From positions 1 to 21,812 of IMG/VR virus record IMGVR_UViG_3300045918_000035: a stretch of DNA of 21,812 bases; one strand, written 5' to 3'. The DNA comes from a virus. The translations under genes and the position numbers were made by a program. Positions 1 through 10,030 of the stretch are shown piece after piece; positions within the stretch are counted from its first letter, which is position 1; each line of letters starts with the position of its first letter. Under the pieces are notes generated by a model. It was not told where the DNA came from. It searched no databases and saw only the letters and a program-made list of their open reading frames with translations.

Positions 1-482
1 GTACCAGGAGTTAATGTCGTATATGTTGGAGTAGTTCCAGCAGCATTAACAGATAAAAGTTGATATGCTGAACCTACTGTTAATTCATTTAAGACATTAG
101 TTGTTGATCCATATAAAATCTTGCCATTACCAGCTATACCTGCTGATGATAAGACTGTTGGACGATAATTTAATAAACCAGTTAAAGATGATCCAATATC
201 TAAGTAACCTAATGTCGTAGTTGAAGTAGCTGCCGCTGCAACTTTACCAGAAGAATCTGATATAAGAACTTTATTAGCTGCAAGATTAGCATGAGATATT
301 GTCGTTGCTGCTCCTGTCAGAGTAGGCTCTTTAATCGTATTAAGATCATTACACGCGTGAACCAAGTCAGTATTAGAGGTATTATAAAGAATAGCTAAGT
401 CGCCAACACTGTTAGATACAGTATTGGTAATTTGTCGCCAATCTTCAAAGCTATTAGTTATCAGGACTTGTGGTATGGACAT
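1..482 (-). CDS. Tail fibre-like structural protein, N-terminal part (runs off left edge)
   Basis: The reading frame opens at an ATG at 482 and stays open to the window edge, giving about 160 residues. The protein starts MSIPQVLITNSFEDWRQITN, an opening I associate with long fibre or structural proteins of T4-like aquatic phages, where a short helix precedes a low-complexity shaft. After about residue 60 it becomes rich in Ala, Thr, Ser and Gly (segments such as KVLISDSSGKVAAAATSTTT and KILYGSTTNVLNELTVGSAY), as in trimeric fibre stems. Its ATG shares one base with the stop of the preceding small gene (TAATG), so the two are probably translationally coupled. The C-terminus, where receptor specificity would lie, is outside the window. 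The fibre or structural role is inferred from composition, N-terminal style and position. Confidence 0.7.
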   Translation of the reverse strand, partial: MSIPQVLITNSFEDWRQITNTVSNSVGDLAILYNTSNTDLVHACNDLNTIKEPTLTGAATTISHANLAANKVLISDSSGKVAAAATSTTTLGYLDIGSSLTGLLNYRPTVLSSAGIAGNGKILYGSTTNVLNELTVGSAYQLLSVNAAGTTPTYTTLTPG

Positions 483-676
483 TATGAGACTTTCTGGAGT
501 ATTTTAGCGAGGACATCTTTGATATCAAGAATATCATTTTCTAGTCTATTTATTCTTTCTTTGTCTCTTGTGATATCCATCATCTTATTTTTTTCTTTTT
601 CATAAGATGATGGATTTATATTAATTAATACTCCTTTACTTTGCATCATAATTCCATCGACATCTGTTTTAATCAT
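482..676 (-). CDS. Small coiled-coil protein between virion genes
   Basis: This is a 64-residue protein starting MIKTDVDGIMMQSKGVLINI from the ATG at 676. A TTG five codons upstream (691) could also start it, but neither start has a clear Shine-Dalgarno sequence. The first half carries a GVLININPSSYE segment. The second half is charged and heptad-like (INRLENDILDIKDVLAKILQ), predicting a short C-terminal coiled coil. The gene lies one base after the stop of the 892-aa structural gene, and its TAA overlaps the ATG of the next fibre gene. Small proteins with this plan (a KGVL..N segment, then a coiled coil) recur between structural genes in T4-like aquatic phages, but I know of no assigned function. 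A minor structural or assembly role is a guess from position. Confidence 0.7.
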   Translation of the reverse strand: MIKTDVDGIMMQSKGVLININPSSYEKEKNKMMDITRDKERINRLENDILDIKDVLAKILQKVS

Positions 677-677
677 T

Positions 678-3356
678 TTAGCTATGAGCAATAATTCGCA
701 TCGTTTTTAGTTTAGGAGTAACGGCATTAGTTGTACTCAAGAATACAAACTTAAACTGGAATTGATCGAAGTGAGGAATGTTTAAGATGCTATACTCATA
801 CTCAGTAAAGTCAAATTCATTAGCTGACTTGATATATGATATGGGATAATTAACCCAACCAGATTTAGATAAAGGAGATGATGAAGAACTTAATCCTGTC
901 CTATAGTACATCGCAATATCAGCACTCGTATGAATATTCATCTGAGTAATTATTCTGAATCCAGTTGATGCTTTAAGAAGATTAACTTGTTTTGTGATAT
1001 GTTTAGACTCTGCTGTTCCTGCGTTAAATAATTCTGTCACATATGAGCTATATTGATTAATAGATGCTGATCCTAACAACTCATAGACAAATACATCGGC
1101 AGTCGTATTAGGAACTATTGTAATCGTATGACCAGCGACATCATACGCTGAAATATATCCAGTTTTATTGATATTATTGCCTGACATTATCTTGGATTGT
1201 GCGCCTATTACGATACGAGAAAAGTCGGTGGTGGATGGAACAGTAATCACATTACTTCCAGAAACAAAGGTTACATTAGATGATCCAGTTACGATAGGAT
1301 CAAAGTCAATCGTATAATCAATATCTGTTAATGCTGGAGTATTAATCTTATTGCTAATTAACTGAACTGATAACTTATCCAAATTAATTACAGGACTCAT
1401 AGCATCATCGACTGAGCTTAATTCACCCTTTAATGTGAATGAACTTGCTCCAGCTAATCTTTGAATCCTATTTAATGAAGAGTGAACCCACTTATTAGAC
1501 GTGTAATCATTGATGAGATAATTTGTATTTAGAATAACATCAGCACTATCAATAGCTGTATCTGTTGCTAATCTTGCAGATAATCTTAGTCCAACATTTG
1601 GTCCTGTTATCGTACCAAACACTCTTAGGGTATCATATTTAACATTTTGCTCAACTTTTACTACGTTACCACCTGTGAAATTAGATACTGTTGGACTACT
1701 AGCTGCTGGTAGTGCTATGATATAAGAGTCTGAATTTACTACTTTATTAACAGTAAAAACGCTATTAAAAGGAGTATCAGTGCTATCATTATATTGAACT
1801 AGCATACCAACACTCAGTCCATGATTAGGATGAGATACTTTTACATTTAGTTGACCATTAGTTACTTTAAATGGATTAGGAGGTAATATTTCAAATGAAG
1901 CGTTTGGTGCTTCAACTAAGGTAGGATGACCAAGTACTCTGGTATTAAACTTAGCACGATTTAATCTAAATGTTAGGTCTTGTAGTTGTTCTGCTGTCCA
2001 AGTTGAATTATTTTGTGATTTAAATAATGATCCTAGGATTGGTTGAGTCGATACTAATAGTCCAGGATTATTAACTGCTTTATCACCTAGATAAGAAGTC
2101 CAAACTTTATATGTGACAGAATTTGATAGAACCTTGATAGCATATTCTGTTCCTGCTGTTAACCATATGAGATTAGAGAAGGTAAATTTAGTGGATGTAT
2201 TTCCTTTATTATCTGCCACGATATTAGCTGGCATCAAATAAGTTTGAGCATTAGGCACAACAGTCTTAGTTGGATACCCATTTAATGTTTCAACTATTTG
2301 TACGATTATAGGTTGAGTCTCTGCTGGATCTTTATATGCAACAAATAATTCAACCGATGTGATAGCACATCCTTCTTGCATTGAATCTGGTAATGTGAAT
2401 GTTTGAGCTAATGGGTCAACAGAAGGCCAAACATATGTAAATGACGATGTACTAGTACTAGTAATATCAGTTGAATTCTGAATAAGAACACTTTCAACTG
2501 TAAAGACAAGCGTTCCTGTTGAGTCATAAGATGACTCTGATATGGTTGTTCCAGCTAAATTATTAGGGTCAGTTGAATCTGATATCAAAATATTATGGTT
2601 GCCAGCAGTAAATGTGAATGGTGGAATAGTTAACGTACCATAAACATTACCATTAGAATTTACTTCACATGCTCCACTATTTTTAATTGTAGTTGTCGTA
2701 ATCGTAGCAGTAGATGAGGATAGTTTGCCAATAATTTGACCAGATAATGATCCTATCACATTAGTCACATATACGATACGTTTTGTTTGTTTCGTTACTC
2801 TATCATAAATCATTTCATCTGCAACTACTACTGCTGATCCAGTTGAACAAGTGATAACTTCACCTCTGTTTATAATATCGTATGCACAATTTCTTGAGGC
2901 GTGTGACGTACCTAATGCGATATGAGCATTAGTAAAATATGTCCAATATGGAAGTGTACTTAATCCTTGACCTAATGTTAGATATGGTTTTTGATTAATA
3001 TTTTGAGTTGTTCTTAATGAAATATTATCGGTTTGAATATTAGATTCTTGTCCAATAAACTTTGATCCAACTGGAAGTTCTAACATCACACAAGGAGTGA
3101 AAACTGTATCTAAGTTAACTTCATCTAAGAATAAGTTAACACTAGCAAATGGTTTCATTGCATTAGCTGATATTACAATAGTTCTTGCTCTCAGTGATGA
3201 TGGAACGACAGATGATGAAGTAATTATGTCTGATACTAGAGCAGATGTTTTTTTAGTAGTTGTAGTTGTAGTTGTATCTGTTCTATAATCTCCATTCCAC
3301 GCAGTAGGATCACTAAGAGTTGTAGACATGCTGGTTGAAGATAATATTGTTGACAT
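678..3356 (-). CDS. Large virion structural protein, baseplate or fibre-attachment type
   Basis: This 892-residue protein follows the DUF4815 gene by 11 bases. Residues about 10-40 form a low-complexity Thr-rich tract (seven consecutive Thr, then KK), likely a flexible linker. Around residues 310-475 there is a segment of the type DPLAQTF..P.......ITSVELF, followed by NGYPT, an LTAGTEYAIKVLSNS strand and GSLFKSQNNSTWTAEQLQDL. I recognise this pattern from large structural proteins encoded beside DUF4815 proteins in T4-like aquatic phages. The rest is beta-rich and Ser/Thr/Asn-rich. No signal peptide or membrane segment is visible. By gene order it occupies the gp9-gp12 region of T4, so it may decorate the baseplate or join it to fibres. 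The family-level call is fair; the exact T4 equivalent is unknown. Confidence 0.75.
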   Translation of the reverse strand: MSTILSSTSMSTTLSDPTAWNGDYRTDTTTTTTTKKTSALVSDIITSSSVVPSSLRARTIVISANAMKPFASVNLFLDEVNLDTVFTPCVMLELPVGSKFIGQESNIQTDNISLRTTQNINQKPYLTLGQGLSTLPYWTYFTNAHIALGTSHASRNCAYDIINRGEVITCSTGSAVVVADEMIYDRVTKQTKRIVYVTNVIGSLSGQIIGKLSSSTATITTTTIKNSGACEVNSNGNVYGTLTIPPFTFTAGNHNILISDSTDPNNLAGTTISESSYDSTGTLVFTVESVLIQNSTDITSTSTSSFTYVWPSVDPLAQTFTLPDSMQEGCAITSVELFVAYKDPAETQPIIVQIVETLNGYPTKTVVPNAQTYLMPANIVADNKGNTSTKFTFSNLIWLTAGTEYAIKVLSNSVTYKVWTSYLGDKAVNNPGLLVSTQPILGSLFKSQNNSTWTAEQLQDLTFRLNRAKFNTRVLGHPTLVEAPNASFEILPPNPFKVTNGQLNVKVSHPNHGLSVGMLVQYNDSTDTPFNSVFTVNKVVNSDSYIIALPAASSPTVSNFTGGNVVKVEQNVKYDTLRVFGTITGPNVGLRLSARLATDTAIDSADVILNTNYLINDYTSNKWVHSSLNRIQRLAGASSFTLKGELSSVDDAMSPVINLDKLSVQLISNKINTPALTDIDYTIDFDPIVTGSSNVTFVSGSNVITVPSTTDFSRIVIGAQSKIMSGNNINKTGYISAYDVAGHTITIVPNTTADVFVYELLGSASINQYSSYVTELFNAGTAESKHITKQVNLLKASTGFRIITQMNIHTSADIAMYYRTGLSSSSSPLSKSGWVNYPISYIKSANEFDFTEYEYSILNIPHFDQFQFKFVFLSTTNAVTPKLKTMRIIAHS

Positions 3357-3367
3357 TTAATTTAATC

Positions 3368-6300
3368 CTAGTAATAAAGTACAGGCGATGACCCATTACT
3401 TATAGATGAAGTAGAGGTAGTGGATGTAGACGATCCTGTTAATCTACCATTTAATAAAGTATCAGTCTTAACTATCTTGTCATAAAAGTTATCAGCATAA
3501 TTATCAGTTGCTGGAGTTAACTTTAAGAATCCATTAAACGAGATATTAAGATATGGTTGAATATTTTCTGCTCTCGTAGGAATCAACTGAGATATCAAAG
3601 CAACTTCGATATAAGGTAATGTGATCGAACTATTAGTTAACTGATATCCATTAGCTAATCTCGTACTGTCTGTAGTATTAACTGGTTCCATCATAATAAC
3701 ACCGTTGATGGATTGTAATGCCTGACAATTATTATTAACTATGTCGATGGATGCTTTATAGTCTCCATTAGTCGTATCAGATATATCATGATTAGTAAAG
3801 TCATCTACGACATAACCATTCTTATCAACTTGAAGTCCATTCTGATCTGTGATGGATGTATTAAGAGTAGATTTCTCTAAGTTTGATGTGACCACATAAT
3901 ATTCGACATTGGACAATCTATTATCAATATCTTTGATATCTGTCATCTTATATGAAGTGACTTGGACATCTTGGAATATGCAATCGAATTGAGGATTAGA
4001 TGTAAAAGGTTTAACTCCAAGTGTACACAATGTCATACCATTACTTAATGACATTGAATTTTCGTGATAACTTATAGCACCTGATGTATCAATTGCAATA
4101 CTATCAAATCTAGGCAGATAATATGAATAACTAGTCGATATTGTTTGATTAGATGTGAGTGGATCACAAATTGAAGCACCGCCGGCTGTATCAAAGTTTA
4201 ATCCAGATGATGATATTCTTGATCTAAAATCTAGACAATCTGATATTAGGTAATTTGTTCCATTAATTGACACAAGTGGTATGAGTGATTTAGGAACAGA
4301 CGTATAAGAATCTACGCTAAAATAATCTCCTGCTGAGTGTTCAAAATAATCGAATGTAATTCTGAGTGGACGAGTATTTGATCTAGTAGATGTGATAATA
4401 CCTAATCCATAATATTCTGCTGTTTGACCACCGTTGAAAGTGAAATATTTAGTTACATCAGTTTCTCCTGATGCTACATAAGTTGTTTTTTCTGTTGGAC
4501 TACCAGACTCAACAACTTTAATTAGTCTGATACAATCTGCTTTAGGGAGCATAATTGTTTTGCTATTAAATGTTTGAGTTCCAGTGTCATTAACTGTTAG
4601 GGTATAAGTGGTAAGAGATTTAGTTTTCTCTCTAGCATATGCACCAGTTCTCTTTTGTAATGCTAATAATGGATAATGTAATGTTGGAGTTAAGTTAGAT
4701 ATCGTTATAGTGTCACCTGTTGGTGAAATATCTATTGTAACACCAGATGGATATGCAGCATTTGTTCCTCTAATAATATGACCGGATGGTAGAAAAGTTT
4801 CACCATTAGATAATGTATAGGACCAAGTGGTAACACCAGAAGTTGTTACAACATCATATGATTTTGATATCTGATAAAGCATATCAATTGAACCTATTGA
4901 TGTTCTCAGTGTATTGATAGCAGAGAATGGCATATTAGTTATGTAATCACCTATTTTAGTAAGGGGTGACGTACAAGCATAAATGGTAGACCCAGCTGCT
5001 GCTGTTATTGCAGTAGTTGAAACTAATACTACAGGAGATGTAATACTTGATACAGAAGTAAATGATGATCCAACTTTAATTCTTGATCCTACTCCCAAGT
5101 CATAATTAAAATATGTTCCTAGTCCAGTAACGGTCGTAGATGATCCAGATGTTGAAGCTGAACCTGATATAGCAGTTAATGTAGGAACTATTTGAGCAGA
5201 AAATACACCAGACGATGCGAATGATTGAGCATCACGAACGAAACTCTTATTAGCATTCATTGAAATGCCAAATAAGAATAAATTATATTGTGCTGCTGTA
5301 GATGTCATCACGCCTGATGAATATTCTAATGCTCTAGCCCATGCGATTCCAATTGTTGCGTTTGTAAAATCTAATATTGATAATTGAGTAAGATTAGATG
5401 ATACGTTAATCATACCTTGAAGATTATCAACTGTCACATATGAACCAGTAGGAGCATAAAGTTGAGATTGAGAAATTTGTTTTAATGTTCTAGCTTTATT
5501 AGCTATTACTGTAGTAGGAGCAGATAACTCATTTTCAAATCCATTAACATAAGCTTTACCTGTTGATACTCTAATTGACATTTGAGAGTCAGCTACTTTA
5601 TGATCTTGGATATTAGACGACGATATTAGAGTAGTTCCACCATTAGTGAAACCTGTTTTAGATTGAATCTGATTCCAATAAATTGAACCGTCTGATTGTT
5701 GTCCATAAAGATGAACTGGATTAGTTACACCGGAGTATCCTGAGTTGATAGCGACATAAAACAAACCAGCATTAGATACTATATCACCTGCAAGATATGG
5801 AGTATTAGTTACCCAGATACCACGATCAGAATTACGATAATTTGATGCTGAGAAAGAGAATGGTTTGGTAACATAATCACCAGACTCATCATATGTTCTT
5901 CTGGCTAATAACTTCTCAACTTCTGAATATTGGGTCTTATCATTAAGATATTCTATTGAACCATCTTTTATTTTCAGAACGTCGATAAAATTAATTTCAG
6001 TTGCAGACTGAGCAACATAATCGTAAGGACGAGTACCGACAGTGAGCGATATTTGTAAACGATGTGCGCCAGGAGCAGTATAATTAGAGAATCCGTAAGC
6101 ATTATCAAATAGGCTATCATCGTCATGTTCTGTTATGATACTTTCAACGTATTCTAGTCCCATTATGATTGAGGTGGTATTAGAATATTTAGAAACTGTT
6201 GCTGTTTGTTTTAATACCTCAACGAAGTATCCGTTAACATAAAATATACCATCATTTATTGTGCATATAGAAGCTTGGCCGGTGTAATCTGTTATTGATT

Positions 6301-6766
6301 GGATCTTAAATGGTATAGTTCCAGTTTTATTAAATGTTAATGTTTCACCTGAAAGGAAACTACTAGCTGATCCTGCTGCTGTGATATATTTAATATAAAG
6401 GGTAGTTGGATCGGTAGCAGTAGCAATATCATAATGAAGAACGATAGCCGATATGCCATTAGTATCACCAATGATAGTTTGGCCTACAATTTGATCGAGA
6501 TAGGATTCGATATTGGTATTATTATAAATTGTATCTAATTTAAGATGGGTAACTGAATTATCGTAGAAGATATGTCCAGGAACTACGATAGTACCATTTT
6601 TAAAGATATGATCTCCATGCATCTTAACCTGATTTTGCAAGATAGATTGAATTTGGGTTAATTCTCTAGCTTGAACTGGTTTAGCAGGATGAAATAATAT
6701 CTTATGAAACCCTTTATTATGGTCATAGTCATCAAAGTATGGAGATGCTGCTAATGATATTGTCAT
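3368..6766 (-). CDS. DUF4815-family baseplate/virion structural protein
   Basis: This is a 1132-residue protein. Its N-terminus (SPYFDDYDHNKGFHKILFHP, then KPVQARELTQIQSILQNQVK and HGDHIFKNGTIVVPG) is the hallmark of the DUF4815 family, large structural proteins of T4-like phages that usually lie beside gp8. The middle is beta-rich and includes a VSSNLTQLS-type region and a stretch rich in SGS/STT around residues 530-560, probably a linker. The C-terminus holds LDFRSRI near residue 830 and a helical segment with DIKDIDNRLSNVEYYV near 945, then a serine/threonine-rich tail. Known members are virion proteins; I infer placement at the baseplate periphery from the gene order after gp8. A late-promoter-like octamer lies 25 bases upstream of the ATG. 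Confidence 0.85.
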   Translation of the reverse strand: MTISLAASPYFDDYDHNKGFHKILFHPAKPVQARELTQIQSILQNQVKMHGDHIFKNGTIVVPGHIFYDNSVTHLKLDTIYNNTNIESYLDQIVGQTIIGDTNGISAIVLHYDIATATDPTTLYIKYITAAGSASSFLSGETLTFNKTGTIPFKIQSITDYTGQASICTINDGIFYVNGYFVEVLKQTATVSKYSNTTSIIMGLEYVESIITEHDDDSLFDNAYGFSNYTAPGAHRLQISLTVGTRPYDYVAQSATEINFIDVLKIKDGSIEYLNDKTQYSEVEKLLARRTYDESGDYVTKPFSFSASNYRNSDRGIWVTNTPYLAGDIVSNAGLFYVAINSGYSGVTNPVHLYGQQSDGSIYWNQIQSKTGFTNGGTTLISSSNIQDHKVADSQMSIRVSTGKAYVNGFENELSAPTTVIANKARTLKQISQSQLYAPTGSYVTVDNLQGMINVSSNLTQLSILDFTNATIGIAWARALEYSSGVMTSTAAQYNLFLFGISMNANKSFVRDAQSFASSGVFSAQIVPTLTAISGSASTSGSSTTVTGLGTYFNYDLGVGSRIKVGSSFTSVSSITSPVVLVSTTAITAAAGSTIYACTSPLTKIGDYITNMPFSAINTLRTSIGSIDMLYQISKSYDVVTTSGVTTWSYTLSNGETFLPSGHIIRGTNAAYPSGVTIDISPTGDTITISNLTPTLHYPLLALQKRTGAYAREKTKSLTTYTLTVNDTGTQTFNSKTIMLPKADCIRLIKVVESGSPTEKTTYVASGETDVTKYFTFNGGQTAEYYGLGIITSTRSNTRPLRITFDYFEHSAGDYFSVDSYTSVPKSLIPLVSINGTNYLISDCLDFRSRISSSGLNFDTAGGASICDPLTSNQTISTSYSYYLPRFDSIAIDTSGAISYHENSMSLSNGMTLCTLGVKPFTSNPQFDCIFQDVQVTSYKMTDIKDIDNRLSNVEYYVVTSNLEKSTLNTSITDQNGLQVDKNGYVVDDFTNHDISDTTNGDYKASIDIVNNNCQALQSINGVIMMEPVNTTDSTRLANGYQLTNSSITLPYIEVALISQLIPTRAENIQPYLNISFNGFLKLTPATDNYADNFYDKIVKTDTLLNGRLTGSSTSTTSTSSISNGSSPVLYY

Positions 6767-6791
6767 AAGATGTCTTTTTGTATGTTTGGTG

Positions 6792-6799
6792 TATTTATC
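6792..6799 (-). promoter_or_regulatory. T4-type late promoter-like octamer (GATAAATA) before the DUF4815 gene
   Basis: On the minus strand the 33-base gap after the gp8 stop begins with GATAAATA, one base away from the T4 late promoter consensus TATAAATA. There are 25 bases between the octamer and the ATG at 6766. A similar octamer sits at nearly the same distance before gp8. The AT-rich background makes chance matches common, so the support is the intergenic position and the shared spacing. Confidence 0.4.
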
Positions 6800-8311
6800 T
6801 TAAAATTTCACTGTAATGGTAAGTGACTCATTACCACCAGTTCTAGTTATTAGTCCACGATATTCTGAATAAATGATATCACCAGAATATTGGACTACTT
6901 CTGGAGAAGCTAATGACATAATGGCAGTATTACCAGATCCAGGAGAACTTGTTAATGTGTCTAATGTTGAGAAGTCATTATTAGAACCTTGGATATTTTG
7001 ATTCTCGGTTGATGTTCTAATACATCTTACTAAGCCAGTAGTAGCATTAAAGTCAACTACTCTTGCCTTAGCACCTGTAGTTGATCCAGTAACGATAGCA
7101 TCAGATGGATATGCACCAGATACTTGTGGTGTTCCAACATTTAGGTGAATGGTAGAGTCTAATGTGGTAGAGGTTGCTACCGTTGTTGATCCAATATTAA
7201 ATGGATTCATTACCAAAGTTATTTTTCGATAATCATTTGCTATAGTAAAGTCTCCACCTTCTGCTCCTGCTAAAGTGGTATTAAGAATAACATATCTGCA
7301 AGCACAATCTCTTACAGGATCACAACCTAATCCATACATAGGAGTAAAGATAATATCGAACGCTGCTCCTGATCCACCAATGGCGGTGATAGTTGCATAA
7401 GAGTATCCTCTTCCTGGATTAGTTATATCAACTGAAGATATGATTCCACCTGATCCATACGCTACTGTAAATTGTAAACCTGATCCATTGCCTAAAATTT
7501 TAAATTGAGTATCAGTTTTAGCATTGGTAACAGCATGAGAACCAGCAAGAGATCCGTTGTAACCTGATCCACCATTTAAGACATTGATGATGTAGATACC
7601 GCCTTTATATGCAGCAGATGCTTGTTGGGCTAACCATTGTTCATAATATGGATGAACTGTGGAAGCAGGAGCAGATAAAACAGTTTCTACAGGATGATAA
7701 TATGTTGATGAAAATTTAATTACGTCCTCAGATGATGTAGTCGAAATATATTTCCAAACATAATTATCAGCGGTCTTTATCATCTGAGTAGTACCGACAG
7801 ATACTCCAGTATCAGGAGAATAAATTGATGGTTGAACTACACCATTAACTATTCCTTGTTTAAGACATGCATATGTATTATAGGATGATGTTATGACGAA
7901 GCATTTAACGTCAGCAAGTGATGCTGGAAGAGCAGTTGCATTAATACCAGAATAAACTGCTGGACGAGTACCATTCCAATCATGTCGATAACAATCATAA
8001 ACGGTATTAGCTTGCCATAATTCTTTAAACATTCCAGCTATTGCATCGGCAGATGTCAATCTTTTAAGTGACATCATATCTTCCCAATCACTTTCTACAG
8101 ATGAAAAGGTATTATCTGGAAGTAGTCGTGACTTATGAGTTTGAATATTTGTGATTGGATCTGTTACGATATAATCAGTCGTATCTGTGCCTGATGTAGT
8201 ATCCCAATATTGAGGTCTACCAATACCAAGATAAAGAGAATTAGATGATAATGAATTTATAAATTGCTGAATAGCATTTGTTTTAAATGTGTCGCGGATA
8301 ATAGCAGCCAT
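6800..8311 (-). CDS. gp8: Baseplate wedge protein gp8-like
   Basis: This 503-residue protein resembles gp8 of T4-like aquatic phages. The N-terminus (MAAIIRDTFKTNAIQQFINS, then SNSLYLGIGRPQYWD) is followed by a segment ending VESDWEDMMSLKRLTSADAI and then by YDCYRHDWNG, the run of aromatic and basic residues typical of this family. A VWKYISTTSSEDVIKF segment follows near residue 190. Two GGSGY/GRGYSY-type beta turns lie around residues 245-310, and FTIANDYRKITLVMNPFNIG is near residue 355. In T4, gp8 joins gp6, gp7, gp10, gp25 and gp53 in the baseplate wedge. The Shine-Dalgarno sequence is AAGG, about 10 bases before the ATG. It follows the second half of the gp7-position gene, which keeps the T4-like order 25-6-7-8. 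Confidence 0.85.
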   Translation of the reverse strand: MAAIIRDTFKTNAIQQFINSLSSNSLYLGIGRPQYWDTTSGTDTTDYIVTDPITNIQTHKSRLLPDNTFSSVESDWEDMMSLKRLTSADAIAGMFKELWQANTVYDCYRHDWNGTRPAVYSGINATALPASLADVKCFVITSSYNTYACLKQGIVNGVVQPSIYSPDTGVSVGTTQMIKTADNYVWKYISTTSSEDVIKFSSTYYHPVETVLSAPASTVHPYYEQWLAQQASAAYKGGIYIINVLNGGSGYNGSLAGSHAVTNAKTDTQFKILGNGSGLQFTVAYGSGGIISSVDITNPGRGYSYATITAIGGSGAAFDIIFTPMYGLGCDPVRDCACRYVILNTTLAGAEGGDFTIANDYRKITLVMNPFNIGSTTVATSTTLDSTIHLNVGTPQVSGAYPSDAIVTGSTTGAKARVVDFNATTGLVRCIRTSTENQNIQGSNNDFSTLDTLTSSPGSGNTAIMSLASPEVVQYSGDIIYSEYRGLITRTGGNESLTITVKF

Positions 8312-8338
8312 TATTTGAAACCCTTAAAGATATGTTAC

Positions 8339-8346
8339 TATTTATG
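8339..8346 (-). promoter_or_regulatory. T4-type late promoter-like octamer (CATAAATA) before gp8
   Basis: CATAAATA on the minus strand differs by one base from the T4 late consensus TATAAATA. It overlaps the stop codon of the upstream 561-aa gene and leaves 27 bases before the gp8 ATG, close to the 25 bases seen before the DUF4815 gene. This could give gp8 and downstream genes a promoter independent of the inserted block. It rests on motif and spacing only. Confidence 0.4.
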
Positions 8347-10027
8347 CTACATACGTTTCGGTGTCACATACATAAATCTTAGTTGAGATATAATTTGGAT
8401 TAAATGTGTTGATGATATTTCTTGTAGGTGATAAAGACGCGATATCTTTAATCTTAATATTAGCAACTTCAACAGATCCAGTCGATCCAATATTAGGAGA
8501 ACCAAACACATTAGTATTTCCGTATGAAGGATATATCTTAGCAGTAGTTGTTGTAGCGGTTGTTATAAACTTTATTCTGACAAACCAAAACTGTCCTACA
8601 TATGATACATCAAGAACTGTGTTGGCAGATGAGGTATATGTTCCAGTGTCTGGATTAAAATTTATATAATTTGTGCCTAGAGTAAATTGAACAAATGTTG
8701 AAGGATTAGATTGTCTATTAACTAATAACTCTAATGTTATCGTATGTCCAACAACAGTTGTGAAATCTAATGACACTCCAGATATTGCATCATTAACCGT
8801 ATCAGATAATTTACTTAATGAAGGGAAAGCATCTGGACCGATTCCATAATATCTTGTCACCTGACAATTGTTAATAATGCTCCATTTAGACATATCAGAT
8901 GGAGCTATAGGTGGACTGATATAATCGTCATATGATGTGAATACGAATTGAGAGGAGGCTGATATGTTCCTATCAAGTACCATTGATATTGGCATACTTT
9001 TAAATCTAAACTTATTCATATCACCAAACAAATCTGATATCTCAGACCATTCTGGACCAGACTGATAAACATCACAGAAACTTAAAATGTATAGGATAGT
9101 GAATACGCTTGATGTAAACGGATCAATCTCAATTAGATTAGCATCGACAAATACGTTATTAACAACATCACCAAATAATGCGAATCCAGCAGGATGAACT
9201 GTATCTCGAACAATCTGCTCATATGATGAGAGAGGAATGCCAGACTTAATGGTATAAGAATAATCTTGATATCTTTGGTTATCGGCTATGACAGAATTAG
9301 CATTGTTAAGTAAACCAACATTATTTTTAAGGCTGAATGCTGAATATCCATTACCACCAATAACAGTAGTACCATTTGCTCTGTTAAGAGATTGAATAGT
9401 AGCTTTACATCCTGATTGAAGTCCTATAACTTGATCTCCTACAGCAAATGATCCAGATAATTGATGTAGAATATCAAATCCATCTTCTGTCTCAAATGTG
9501 TTGCCTAATTCATCTGTCAAATAAAACTCATCGGTTAGAGCATCTAGTTTAAGAATATTACGATCATAATCAAATCCAAGAACAGTGGCAGATACTCCTA
9601 CTTCTGCTGTCTTTGAGTCCTGAATTAATGTGTTACCATCTTCAGTTAATACGATACCCAATGAATATGATGTGGGAGATGTCGTAGTACTAACATAATC
9701 TTTAGGAGTAGTTCCGGAATCTAATTGCGCTCCCCATGCATAAAATGAAGATGATACTGTAGTAGCGGATTCAATAGTTGGAAGTACATCAGTGTGAAGT
9801 GCTATGAAGGTAAATGTTAATCTGACCCAAGATGAAGATGGTATAAAAGATTGTGGTGGATATCCAGCAATGTAAATATACATGAGTTGCTGAGTAGTTC
9901 CATCAGATTTAACATAAATTGAAAAGGTATAAGTTCCACCAATAGCCAATGTGGGAACAACCTGAGTTATATCGTTCGCATTTAATATGTAATCTGTTGG
10001 GACATAAAGCGGTGCGATATAACCCAT
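8342..10027 (-). CDS. C-terminal part of a split gp7-position baseplate protein
   Basis: This 561-residue protein begins abruptly inside a lectin-like beta-sandwich. Residues about 12-115 carry DYILNANDITQVVPTLAIGG, TYTFSIYVKSDG, SSSWVRLTFTF and YAWGAQLDSG..PKDYVST, which are the later strands of a fold whose opening strands are at the end of the 1443-aa gene upstream. Residues about 235-285 hold RYQDYSYTIKSG followed by VHPAGFALFGDVV, the end-region signature of the long baseplate protein that in related phages is one polypeptide. A second complete lectin-like domain spans about 370-545 (MSKWSIINNCQV ... GQFWFVRIKFITT). The ATG has a good ribosome site (AGAGGA, 6-base spacer) inside the end of the 107-aa gene, so this half is probably translated separately. 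Gene order between gp6 and gp8 gives the gp7 inference; I cannot test sequence homology to T4 gp7. Confidence 0.75.
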   Translation of the reverse strand: MGYIAPLYVPTDYILNANDITQVVPTLAIGGTYTFSIYVKSDGTTQQLMYIYIAGYPPQSFIPSSSWVRLTFTFIALHTDVLPTIESATTVSSSFYAWGAQLDSGTTPKDYVSTTTSPTSYSLGIVLTEDGNTLIQDSKTAEVGVSATVLGFDYDRNILKLDALTDEFYLTDELGNTFETEDGFDILHQLSGSFAVGDQVIGLQSGCKATIQSLNRANGTTVIGGNGYSAFSLKNNVGLLNNANSVIADNQRYQDYSYTIKSGIPLSSYEQIVRDTVHPAGFALFGDVVNNVFVDANLIEIDPFTSSVFTILYILSFCDVYQSGPEWSEISDLFGDMNKFRFKSMPISMVLDRNISASSQFVFTSYDDYISPPIAPSDMSKWSIINNCQVTRYYGIGPDAFPSLSKLSDTVNDAISGVSLDFTTVVGHTITLELLVNRQSNPSTFVQFTLGTNYINFNPDTGTYTSSANTVLDVSYVGQFWFVRIKFITTATTTTAKIYPSYGNTNVFGSPNIGSTGSVEVANIKIKDIASLSPTRNIINTFNPNYISTKIYVCDTETYVA

Positions 10028-10030
10028 ATA

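Noticed and set aside
3097-3288. A 63-codon plus-strand frame ending in a Val run
   Set aside because: The Val run is the reverse complement of the poly-Thr tract of the 892-aa gene, so this is a shadow.
8406-8669. An 87-codon plus-strand frame with hydrophobic stretches
   Set aside because: It is antisense to the well supported 561-aa baseplate gene. The frames at 14311-14505 and 17121-17306 were dropped for the same reason.
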